Assembly: GCA_026874595.1 (NCBI GenBank)
Contig: CM049313.1
Coordinates: 32,668,008-32,732,007 of the forward strand
DNA from: Sipunculus nudus
Lineage: Eukaryota > Annelida > Sipuncula > Golfingiida > Sipunculidae
Direction of reading: 5' to 3'
DNA length: 64,000 nt
The notes under the pieces are model-generated. The model did no database searches and was not told the origin of the DNA. It was given only the letters and a program-made list of their open reading frames with translations. Below are positions 1 through 11,400 of the stretch, piece after piece. The position numbers and the translations under genes are program-made. Numbering within the stretch: the stretch's first letter is position 1; each line of letters opens with the position of its first letter.

Positions 1-1275
1 TTATGTCTGGGAGTGTAGTCTGACTGCCTGTCTGTAGTAACATGTTATGGCTGGGAGTGTAGTCTAACTGCCTCTCTGTGGTACCATGTTATGACTGTAG
101 TCTGGGAGTGTAGTCTGACTGTATGTAATGCTATGTTATGGCTGGGAGTGTAGTCTTACTGCCTGTCTGTAGTACCAAGTTATGACTGGGAGTGTGGTCT
201 GTCTGCAGTCCCATGTTATGGCTGGGAGTGTGGTTTGACTGCCTGTCTGTAGTTCAAAGTTATGACTGGGAGTGTAGTCTGACTGTCTGTAGTACCATGT
301 TATGGCTGGGAGTGTAGTCTGACTGCCTGTCTGTAGTAACATGTTTTGGCTGGGAGTGTAGTCCGATTGTCTGTAGTGCCATGTTATGGCTGGGAGTGTA
401 GTCTGACTGCCTGTCTGTAGTACCAAGTAATGACTGGGAGTTAAGTCTTACTGTCTATAGTGCCATGTTATGGCTGGAAGTTTGGTCTGACTGCCTGTCT
501 GTAGTACCAATTTATGGCTGGGAGTGTAGTCTGACTGCCTGTCTGTAGTGCCATGTTATGGTCTGACTGCCTGTCTCTAGTACCATGTTATGACTGGGAG
601 TGTAGTCTGACTGCCTGTCTGTAGTACCATGTTATGACTGGGACTGTAGTCTGACTGCCTGTCTCTAGTACCATGTTATGGCTTGGAGTGTAGTCTGACT
701 GTCTGTAGTGCCATGTTATGGCTGGGAGTGTGGTCTGACTGCCTGTCTGTAGTACCATGTTATGGCTGGGAGTTTAGTCTGACTGCCTGTCTCTTGTACC
801 ATGTTATGACTGGGAGTGTAGTCTGACTGCCTGTCTCTAGTACCATGTTATGACTGGGAGTGTAGTCTGACTGTCTGTAGTACCATGTTATGGCTTGGAG
901 TGTAGTCTGACTCTCTGTAGTGCCATGTTATGACTGGGATTGTAGTCTGATTGCCCGTCTGTAGTACCATGTTATGACTGGGAGTGTAGTCTGACTGTCT
1001 GTAGTGCTATGTTATGACTGGGAATGTAATCTGACTGCCTGTCTTTAGTACCATGTTATTGCTGGGAGTGTAGTCTGACTGCCTGTCTGTGGTACCATGT
1101 TATTGCTGGGAGTGTAGTCTGACTGCCTGTCTGTGGTACCATGTTATGGCTGGGAGTGTAGTCTGACTGCCTGTCTGTGGTACCATGTTATGGCTGGGAG
1201 TGTAATCTGACTGCCTCTCTGTAGTACCATGTTATGACTGGGAGTGTAGTCTGCCGGTCTGTCTGTAGTACATTG
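1..1275. repeat. Minisatellite, ~44-bp unit, ~29 copies (starts before window)
   Basis: Tandem copies of a 44-bp unit built on ATGTTATGACTGGGAGTGTA plus GTCTGACTGCCTGTCTGTAGT. Many units are a 40-bp form lacking GCCT. Copies differ by scattered substitutions. The array ends about 60 bp before the last COPE poly(A) signal. The 96-codon minus-strand ORF inside it is simply the translated repeat. Confidence 0.95.
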
Positions 1276-1336
1276 TACCATGGCCTGACATGACAGCAAC
1301 AATGTATCCAATATGATGACACAACCGGTGTAAAGT

Positions 1337-1753
1337 TTTATTTCTTGATCTAATACATGAATATCAATGTATATCTATATGTATATATATTTACAAACAC
1401 AGACACTGGGGCTGATATAGCATCTCAACACACTGTGTTTTCTTCCTTAATTGGTAGAATGGTAGAAAGTAATGTCAGTGTAACTGATTTGTACATGTTG
1501 TGAAATATGCAACCCTACATTTATTTTTTTTTTACATTTAACATACACATTTTCAAACTGTTCAACAAAACATCTCAACATCACTTTTAATATTCACCCT
1601 ATGTCACCATTAAATAAATCCCAACAATAATGTACTCGGAACTTGATTTCTAAGTCAGAAAATATGATGTCTTAAAAAGTTGTCAGTTATTTGATGTAGC
1701 ATAAAGTATGTGAAGAAGATGTTGGTCTACCATGGTGGAATGACTCCTTTTAT
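1337..1753 (-). other. COPE: Probable COPE terminal 3'UTR exon with poly(A) signals
   Basis: A strong pyrimidine-rich acceptor (ATTGTTTTCTTTTTCAG) ends at 1754, paired with the donor at 5412 just after the COPE stop. Downstream on the minus strand there is no open frame, and AATAAA occurs at 1525-1520 and 1342-1337. This is inferred to be the non-coding last exon. Transcript ends are unknown; the lower boundary is set at the last AATAAA seen. Confidence 0.55.
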
Positions 1754-2400
1754 CTGAAAAAGAAAACAATACATTTCATGGATTGGCATTTACTTTTGTG
1801 TAAATTTGTTAATTTCCATTTGAATTAACAATGACACAAAGGTTATTGCAGTTAGCTTAGACAACAAGCTTATACTCATATTATGGCAAAACACTGACAG
1901 AGAACTTAGAGATCTAAGATCTTAGAGATAGGAAACAAAATCAGAAAAATGAGAAAATGTCATTCTAAACACAGAAAAATTTTATAATAAAAAAAAATCT
2001 GTTTATAATTTGGTTTCAATGTTTTCAAAACAGAAGAAGTCATACCTTTTTAGGCTAATCATTTATCAAACAAAATTAACAAAAGGCAATTTTACAAAGT
2101 GAAGACTGGATTACCAAAAATTAATTATATTTCTTGATCAATGCAAGCCATTTGTTTGTCCAGTGCAAACTTTGAAAAATTTTCAAGTATTTATTTTGAT
2201 GCATGTGTAAAATAAGGTAATAGTAAGCTGGATTACTATTGGCTCTGTTTAGGTTGTACCTCTTTCGGGATAATTGTACATCATGTACCAATGATCTAAG
2301 AATACTATACTGAACATTACATGCTACTCATTTGTATAAGATTATTTCACCTCCTTGAATCAGCTATGTCTGACAGGTAGTGCATGACACTGTATCATTA

Positions 2401-5383
2401 AACAAGTGACCCATGGGTCATGATGCTCAGCTGACTAGGAAGAGATTCACAAAAGGAATTTTATCATCTGAATAAAAAAATTTGTAGGTGGTATCCCCAT
2501 TCAACTGTTGCTATTAAAGTTCTTCAAAACCAACAAGAAGAACATGTTTCATGAAAATATGTCCATCCATTCCCATGAAATATGCAATCAGCTGAGCTAA
2601 AATTTATCATGCACATTTTTAAAGGGCATCCCTTGATGTCAAGACCGAATATTCTAGGTATAACAGTAAAGTTTTGTACCCTGTCTGACAGTCTGACTGC
2701 TTAAAATGTTTTTTGCCAATAATATAGGTCTCTATGACCTAACTTTAGGTTTCCATGGAGATTGCCCAGGATGTTTTGGCCAGTAGTATGCAAAATATAG
2801 GTCACTGTGACCTAATTTCAGGTTTCCAAGGAGATTTCCCAAGACATTCCTGTATATTACATTTGAACACTGTGAGGTTAGCAGACACAATTTGTGCCCT
2901 ATCTGACTGAGTACTCAAAATAATGTTTTCAGCCTGTACTTTGCAAAATATAGGTCACCATGACCTAATTTCAGGTTTCCTGGGAAATTGGTCAAGGAAC
3001 TCCCTCAATGTACAGTTATAAGTTCCTAGGTCTAACAGTTATGTTTTGTGCCCTGATATTGTTCCGCCTGCTTCATCTGAAGGTCTCAAAAATAGAGAAA
3101 AAAATGCATAAAAATTTGAAAACAAGGGACCTATGGGTCACTGTGCTCAGCTGACGTTAACCTTGAAGGTAAAAATCTTAAATAATATCAAATGGAGATA
3201 AAGTGTAAGAGGAAGAGGTAATAAAGGCCATGGTTGGTTTATATGATTGGTTTGTATTGATGAGCAAGAAATTGTTGCACAAAATATTTTGCGACCTGAC
3301 CATGTGTTTCCTAATGTTGAAACTAAAGCATGTGAGCAGTTTGTGAACAAATGATCTGTACTATTACCATGATCATTAGTTGGTTTTTCGATTAACTGTT
3401 GACATTTCAGTAGTTTACACATTTGTTCAATTGAATCTATTTTTTTTGTATAATATATATTGTTAAATATATATGTATTTTTTTAATGAAATGTATACAG
3501 TTGAAATATAGCTAATTAACAACATAAAACAGGGCAAAGAAAGCCTGATCTCAAATCTGCTGAGGCAGGAATATAAATGAACAAATGTTTGTATTAAATC
3601 CTCATTTTTTTATCACATCAATTATTTTCTAATTTAAGTTTATATTTCTATACATTTCCAATTTAACATATATATCTGAATATAAATGTTGATTCATAAA
3701 TTTTAACTGCATCATCATAAATCTCAATCTTGTCAGATAACACCACATCATGCATACAAATGTTTATTTATTTTTTACCACAAAAATATATCTTTTAAAT
3801 CTGCAAAACAATAAATATCTAAAAATAATACTTGATTTAGATTTCATAATTTTTAATTGTGTCTTTATTTATCCATAATGTGCTTCATATTTTATAATAA
3901 CTTAAGCATACTGATGGGTTCAATTATATTTGTTAAAATCATTTAAAAGAAAATTGATTTCTTTAAAAATGCTACATTACACAACATTGCATCTTCTGGA
4001 TTACACCTTGAATTATTTTTTCAAGGAAAGTTTTTGCATATCGGAGTGGAAACAGCATTACAATTAAGGAAATACAGTGAAAACAAAAACAATTACTGCA
4101 TAACACTTGGTGGGTTGGGTTTGCCGGGGGGGGGGGGGGGGGGGGTGATTGGGGTGGTGATATGAGAATAACTGTACACCTGTCACAGCAGGGGATCTCC
4201 CCCAGTGACTGTAACAAATCAGAAACCCTGGCATAGCTGACTTCCAGTGACCTGGAGTGGGACACTGCATCTGTAATCACAGCAAGTGACTACAGAAAAA
4301 AAATCAATAACTAGCTTAATTTTCAAGCTTTTATTTTCAAATTTCAGATTTAGACAAACTACATATTTATGTTTACATGCTGTGAAAATTAAATCAATGG
4401 TGCTTACAGGAAAAAAACGTGCCAAGGTCAAAGTTGGGCAAAATTTAAGGTACTGATTTTTTTTTATGCTAATAACTTAAAAAATTTTTAAAAATTCAGA
4501 TTTTATTTTGGGTAAACAATTGAATCTTAATTAAACATAGTTATATACTTGAGAAAATAGACTCTAGTTTCAAAATTTTTCATGTTAAGTGAGTTATTAT
4601 TTTTCTTGATTTTTTACAAAGTCCATTATGTTTGGGCCCATAACTTAAAGAATTTAGACTTTACAGACTTAATTTCTGGCATGTACATAGGAACTATATA
4701 GAGTAATATTTATGGTAAATATGAGGAAAAACAGATGAGTGGTTTTGATATTAGGCAGTCCTGAAGTGTGAAAATAGGATTTAAATAAAAAATTGAGGTT
4801 TTTCCTAAATTTCTCAAAGGAGCAAAGTCGCAAAGACCCAGTTTTCGGCTTGGTAGGAGATCTTGGGGACATATAACATTATGCTGAATTTTGGATTCCT
4901 AGGTCTTACGGTTTCAAAACGTGCCATATCTACCGACGGACGGACGGACGGACAGACAGACGGACGACGGACAATGGACCACGACTATAGCTCAGATGAC
5001 TTATAGTCAGCTGAGCTAAATAACACAGGTGGCACCACCAGTCTTCAGGAAATGATGAAACACTATTTGATTAATATATATGGAAAGAATCATGGCAAAT
5101 CAATACATTAGTTATTCAGATATTGGAGCTTTTGTATCAAATTTTTAATTATTCTTGGGGGTACTTATGAGCCTAGTAGCTCAAAGGATAAAGGTAACAG
5201 TGACCTTATTTCAAGTTTCAATGGAGATTTTTTATGGACCTCCATGGGTTTTCAGGTAGAATTTTCTAATGTCCAGCCATTATTATTTGTGCCCTATTAA
5301 CGGACGGACAGACTGTCAGACAGATGGTCGATGGACAAAAGATTGATCTCTACAGCTCAGATGACTTTCAGTGAGCTGAGCTA
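2401..5383 (+). mobile_element. D-type repeat element, split by a younger insertion
   Basis: Left part 2401-3120 starts AACAAGTGACCCATGGGTCA; right part 5020-5383 ends GAGCTGAGCTAA. Its first ~80 bp match the reverse complement of the intact relative at 45931-47491. Its sequence at the 3120/5020 break also continues smoothly against that relative (...AATAGAGAAAAAAAT then ACAGGTGGC-CCACCAG). Internal modules carry AGGTCACTGTGACCT-type palindromes. Confidence 0.75.
3121..5019 (+). mobile_element. 1.9-kb CAAGGGACC...CTGAGCTAA family element, copy E1
   Basis: Starts AACAAGGGACCTATGGGTCA and ends in a hairpin (GCTCAGATGACT / AGTCAGCTGAGC) followed by TAA, preceded by a GACGGACG-rich tract. Near-identical in structure along its whole length to 17373-19290, including a homopolymer G tract (4126-4145, 20 G). 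No transposase or replicase ORF is visible, so it is probably non-autonomous. Inserted inside the D-type element 2401-5383. Confidence 0.85.
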
Positions 5384-5412
5384 AAAAATTTAGATTTAGG
5401 TATCATATTTAC

Positions 5413-5481
5413 CTGAAGTTTTGCTCCTTATGCCTCCACAGATGGAGCATAATTTCTGGCTAGTCTGTCAAACTCATTCTC
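5413..5481 (-). CDS. COPE: COPE coding exon 10 (stop codon) with 15 nt of 3'UTR
   Basis: Acceptor TTTTCTTCCTCAG precedes 5481. 17 codons, [17 protein letters not shown], then TAA at 5430-5428. It matches the C-terminal family signature DFDRL---YAPS. A good donor (CAG|GTAAAT) sits only 15 nt after the stop, at 5412, implying that the 3'UTR continues in a further exon. Exon end 5413 depends on that donor being used. Confidence 0.9.
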
Positions 5482-8400
5482 CTGAGGAAGAAAACATCAT
5501 GTCAGTCAGTCTACCCATTCTTACTTCATTCTGCGCTTATATCACTCTTGTGAACCATTGTACTGGTTATATTACCATACATTTATACTCTTGCTTTGAA
5601 ACAAACTTGTTTCTTAGATAACAATTTATAATAAAAGATTTTCATATAAAACTGTTGTGAAGTGGTAATGTGCCAAGTTATTGTCATTTCATCATACCAC
5701 AACATTCTCTTCAATCAAAGGATGTTGATAAATAGAAGGAACTTAGAGGGCCATGAATTATCCTCCTGGTGTTTCTACTGTGATAACCAGAGAGGAAACG
5801 GCAAAGGAACCTTTCATTTTTTCTATCTTTCCCTAGATTTCCCTTTTTTACACAATTCTTGAAAGAAACCAAAAATAATTTTATGTATTTGCTACATTAT
5901 CAGGAGTCTCTCTTCCTTCAGCATTACACTAACTATAGGTTGCTGATGATATAGACTGACTGGTACAGCATCTAGCTCTGTGTCAGCCACAACAACACCT
6001 CATACAGTCTGCTTTAATGGAGAAGCACTGTGCACAATGAAAACTGATTAAAGGTACACTGCTGTTACACTTACTTTGCTGAAGTATTCTCTGACAAAAG
6101 GATGGCTGCGGTGAGAGTCTTTCAGTTGTGACAGATACCTGTTGCTAACCTGTAAATCACATACATTACAATCAACTGTTTTTCAGGATTTAAAGCTGAG
6201 AAGTTAAACAAATATTTTAAAAGTTATTGCTGCTAACACATATCTTATGGTTAACATAATTATGTCTGTGACAGCAAGCATATTTAACAGATAACTACAG
6301 TGGTCAGACTGAATGTGATACATGATAATCACTATTCTTCACTTCAAACAATCACTAACATAGCGCCTTCTTTTCTTTAATTTCTGAGAGTACTGAGCAT
6401 TTACATTGACCATTTACCTGTAGATTAGAATCACTGCTACCAGAATAACTGGAGGTTCATGAAGATAATGAGACTGTGTTTATTCTGTCCATAAAGCCCA
6501 CGAGCCCATGCTTTAACATATTGCACATACAAGCTCTCTAATTGTATAGTGGGCATTCTCTTGGGCAACCTCTGGAAAGACCGACCACACCCTGTTATCA
6601 TACATTTCATGAATGGATTTTCATCAGGAAACAAATTTGATGGACATACAGAAAGACAAATGGATAGACAGGGTTATTACAATAGGGCATCCACTTATTA
6701 AAGTACAGAAATATAAAATATATTTGTTCTTAATCCTGACAAATACCTCAATTTTTGTTTAGACTACTGTAGTGGGCCCTATTTTCTTTGTTCCTTAGTT
6801 CTGTTTGCAATTAACAATCATATTTCTTTGGCAGAAAGTGTGGTTGCAGAAGACAGGGCCACTGTATCTAAGTAAAACACATTCTTTTAAACCTGCAAAT
6901 GGCAAAGTGTAATTTTCCATAAAGAAGAAAATACCGAAATCAATGTTAAAAGCTCCTGCTGCTGACACAATGGAGAAAGTATGCAGTTTTTTGGATATGA
7001 AAAATGGTGGAGACCTAAAAATCACTCTCCTCATATTATTAGGGAGAGTGATTAGCTCTCGCAAGTAAAAATGTATAATTACCATAATTTAATACTATAA
7101 ATTATAACAGCTGACTAATGAACTGATTTATACAGTTTTACAATGAGTTACAGTCTCTCTAATATGTAAGAAAATGGATTTTTTTTCCAATTGTTTAAGC
7201 AATATACAAGGATTTCAAATGCATTTGGCGTCAGTCAGATAAAAATAATTTGCATGAATCATTAATAATTGTGTACAGCCATTGATAACAGTGATTTTTT
7301 AACAATAGCTAAGAAAGTATTTTTATCATTTTTTTTTGGGGGGGGGGGGGGTTGAATATTGAGTTTTGGTGATACCTGAGTGCTTATTTGACCATTTAAA
7401 CTGGTTCTGATTTTCTTCAGATTTCATTTGACAGGCAGTAGACAATTTTATTTGATCTCAATTGATATGAACTTACATATCCACTGATTACTAAAACTAT
7501 CTTGCAATGCACAGACTAAGGTTTGAGTCAGTTGTGGAGATATAAGTTTTATCATTGCTTATTATTGCTGACCAACTGGGATGTATTTGTTTGCATTCAG
7601 AAAAATGTACAGAGTATATCAATTGGCCAAAATTTGGAACTGATTTCCATGTGTTGAAACTTTATCTTTTAAATATCATGCTTCATGTTAGGTACAAACA
7701 GTACCACTGGTACATCTGGCTCAACAACCGGCAGTACAAGCCAGTATGGTCTGAGTTTACCATGCAGATGGTTGGACAACCCCAGCAGAAATTCCATAAA
7801 AATTAGGTGGGGAATCTATGCAAATGAAACTCTCAACAGCAAAATCAGCTTATTTTTGAGGATACATCCTCATTTGCATAAAAATCTTTCCCATCATACA
7901 TGGCAGTGTTTACAACCATGCCAGCTTCCTAATGACTGATACAACTGAATGATACAAAGAGCCTGCCTGTAGGAGAAGCAAGATCTCATTTCATTAACAG
8001 TAAGTGCCCATTATTTTGTTCATAATGATCATTTGGCAGTAATTTTGGTCCAAATGAGCATCTGTATTAATGGTAATATGTAAGGTTATATATATGGTGT
8101 CTTTATGCTACACAAGAAATATGTGCCAAAATGTATTTGAACAGTTCTGTCCAACCATCTGTAAGGTAAACTCCCACTAGTTGAGCCAGACAGACTAGGG
8201 GTACTGTAGGTACCTAGCTTCACATGTGCTGTTACAAGGTACCCAGAATGGTCCTTCTGGGCCAGACTTTAAATCAGAAAGGGATATGTAAAAAGGGTGT
8301 GATATTTGTGTAAATTCATCATTTTTGTTATTTTCGATTACAAAAAATGCAAGTCCATTTATAAACCATACATGCGCAACCCACGAGTGTGGCTATGAAT

Positions 8401-11400
8401 AAGTCAAAATACAGAGAAAAAAGTCATCTGATGAAAGTGAAAGTTGCCACAATCAGAGCTGATGGACCATGTAATACCATCCAGAGCAAAAGATCCTTTA
8501 TTTTATATGGCATACACATGAAAATTTAAAAACTTAAAAATGCATATGGCAAATTTCTTTTCAATGTAGTATGAAAAGACCAACATAATCATTACTTTTT
8601 TTTCTGCATTGTCTGACATTCTTTATAAGATTTAGATTTTTCTATTTTGCTACTGGGTACATTTGTCACTTGCCCTAATCTGAATAGTAATTCTGTCATA
8701 TGCCAGCCTCAATCATCCTGTGACCTCATTGACCCTTGGTATGTTCAAGGGACATAGAATCTCAAAGTTAAAGAACGAAGTGCAATGCGTATCAAACATG
8801 CTAAAACAAGTTTATTTTCTGCTCTTGATTTGTATGTCTTTTTTCTTGTCATATACATTTAATTTAGGCTTTTATACGATTGACATGCAATTGCATGACT
8901 ACAATACAATGAGTTATAAATGGTTGACATCATATACTATATATGTACATTGACAAGGCTTTCTGAATTCTTTTTTTTTTATAAATATCAAACCCTTTCC
9001 CCTTGGTTTTCATTCTTTAAGCCATTCAAAATTTATCTGGAATCAAAGGTTATGCGGGTTTCCATGGAAGCCGTGATGCATGTATTATTAAGTAAAACTT
9101 TTGGCAGCAAATGTGAAGCTGAACATCTGTACACATGTACATATGAAGTTTTAATATTTTGTACTTTGCCTCAATAACATTAAATGAACATACAACTCTA
9201 ACTGAATTTATAAACCTGGGAATTATCTGGGTAAACCAATGCTTTTTCTCCTTAGTTCTGAAAACCTAAGAGAGTAATTATTTGCTCCACTGGTTTCGTT
9301 TCCAGGGATGCAAAGAAGTGCCAGAGTGATCGCCCTCCTCTCATCCCAATGTCTGAGTATGCATTAACAAAAATGTGAAAAAGTGAGGAAATAGTGAGAT
9401 TTTCTGGTAGCATCACAACACAAAAGATAATAGCCTAAAGATCAATCCATAAAATGAACATAATGCTGTAGGGTTATCATAATTTTTCACAACTGTCCCA
9501 TCAAATCATGAAGCGGCCTGGTACAGGAAACTGCTAACCACGGAGAATAACCATGATTAACTCACCTCTGGCGCCTTCCCTAAATGCTGAGACAAAACGA
9601 TCATGTTCACCAATGTCTCTGCATTGTTACTGTCCTGAAAATCAGACAGGATAAATTAAATATTCACATATTACATTAGGATTACTCTTAGATACTAATC
9701 TAATTTAATCTAAATGCAAGATCTACGGACAGGTGGTGCCACATAATGTATGAGGAAGCTATTCAAGATGGATGGACAAACAAAATTTCAGGCCAACACA
9801 ATGAACCACTCCTGATGATATGTGCAATTATCACTAAAATAGATGCACAGAATGAAACTTAGCAAAAATGATTATAGCTTCTTTCTTAGGCACTTATATG
9901 TTATATGTTCATATGTGACCCTATGATTATGTCAGGTTTAAGCAAGATCCATCCAGGGACCTCAGAGGAGTTCTCCTGAAATGAATGCGGCTGCAGCCAA
10001 ACCATGTGAAGACATAGTATCTGTGAAACTGTTTCATTACATATAAATATAATCTTTAAAATAAATCTCTTAAAATAGTCTTTATTTATTCAAAAGTTTT
10101 AGATCAGCAAACCATTAGTCAATTTTCTGCAACTTTCACCACTTTTTGTTCAGTAATAAGATGGACCCCGAGAATGAAGAGCTTTTATCAATTTAAGTGG
10201 ATGACTGGAAAACATTTATTGATAAAAAAGTGTTCATACCTAGAGGTTTCTAGTATTTTAAATAGTTTCAATGTAGCATCTTAATGATTTTATCTTGTTT
10301 TAAGTGTTTCACCTTGTCCATTGCTTCCTGCAGCACACCCTCAGCATCATCAAACCTGCCCTGAGCCATGTAACACGCTGCCTGGCCGTTCAGTAACAGC
10401 GGAGTCGGTGAGTGCTTGTCGGCCATTTCTTGGAATATATAGTAGGCATCCTGCAATTTGTCTCCACCCTGCAATATCACCAGCTCACAAGTAATAACTG
10501 AAAAGGCAGACTATCACAGTTGTATTTTTTGTCGTGAAGGATTTCATCACCTTGTTTAGAGTTTAAGTTCTGGTCTGCTTGGCAGACCAAACCTCTGTTT
10601 TTCTAACATATCAAAATAAATATAAAATAACATAATCAGATATTTTCACTTTCTGAAAAGAACACATCAATTATAATTGCATGTAATTACTGTTTTTATG
10701 AATATTTGGACATGTAAAAGATATTTTAAAACATTTCTTCACTTAAGCAAATTGATTCCAGTTTATTTATGATTTATGTAAATGTGAAACTCTTCAAATA
10801 AAATCTTAAACTATGACAATTCTGTGATGATTGTAAACTAGTGATGTTCCTTTAGTTGCTATTAGTCTGTATTTTAACATGGAATGTTTTAAAATTGTTA
10901 GACTTATGGATCCTTTATTCAAGATTCATTTATGTGCAAACAAAACTTAACTAGGGACACATGGGTCTTGACCCTCAGCTGAATTTGTCTATAAGAATAT
11001 TTTTATGGACTTTTTCAAATTGTGGGTCCTATGACCTTGACCATGTGACCAAAAAATCTGAAAATGTGGGTCATGAATAAATCAAGTTTGAAGCCAATCT
11101 TTCAATCCAAACCAGAGTTATCTTCCATCAACTATAATCATCACCAGGCCACCAGTCTTCAGGAAATGATGATACACTCCATGATCAATATGCATGGAAA
11201 GAATAATGGCAATCAATGCATTAGTTATTCAGATACTGGAGCTTGTCTATCAAATTTTTATTTATTCTGGGGATTTTGAGCCCCATACCTGGGAGGATAT
11301 AGGTCACAGTGACCTATTTTCATGTTTCCTATGAGATTTTTTTTATAGACATCTATGGGTGTAACATGAGAAGATTCTAGGCTTAGTAGATACAATTTGT

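Larger units (their letters stand above)
1754..5412 (-). other. COPE: Putative COPE 3'UTR intron
   Basis: 3.66 kb between the post-stop donor and the acceptor at 1754. Almost all of it from 2401 to 5383 is repeat: a D-type element of the CAAGGGACC/CTGAGCTAA family interrupted by a younger 1.9-kb copy (see separate entries). No other coding sequence was recognised. Confidence 0.5.

Noticed and set aside
136-426. 96-codon minus-strand ORF
   Set aside because: Translation of the 44-bp minisatellite.
1-1275. CRISPR-like array
   Set aside because: Direct tandem repeats with no unique spacers, in a eukaryotic genome; a minisatellite.
1741-1753. 1753-1741 as the last coding exon of COPE
   Set aside because: Its reading frames do not match the C-terminus; the true terminal coding exon ([11 protein letters not shown]) is at 5481-5428, leaving this as 3'UTR.
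3147-3422. Recurrent short ORFs shared by 3147-3422, 17429-17674 and 45639-45965 (starting MCKLL)
   Set aside because: Conserved only because the repeat is repeated; the frames diverge and end early, with no known domain.
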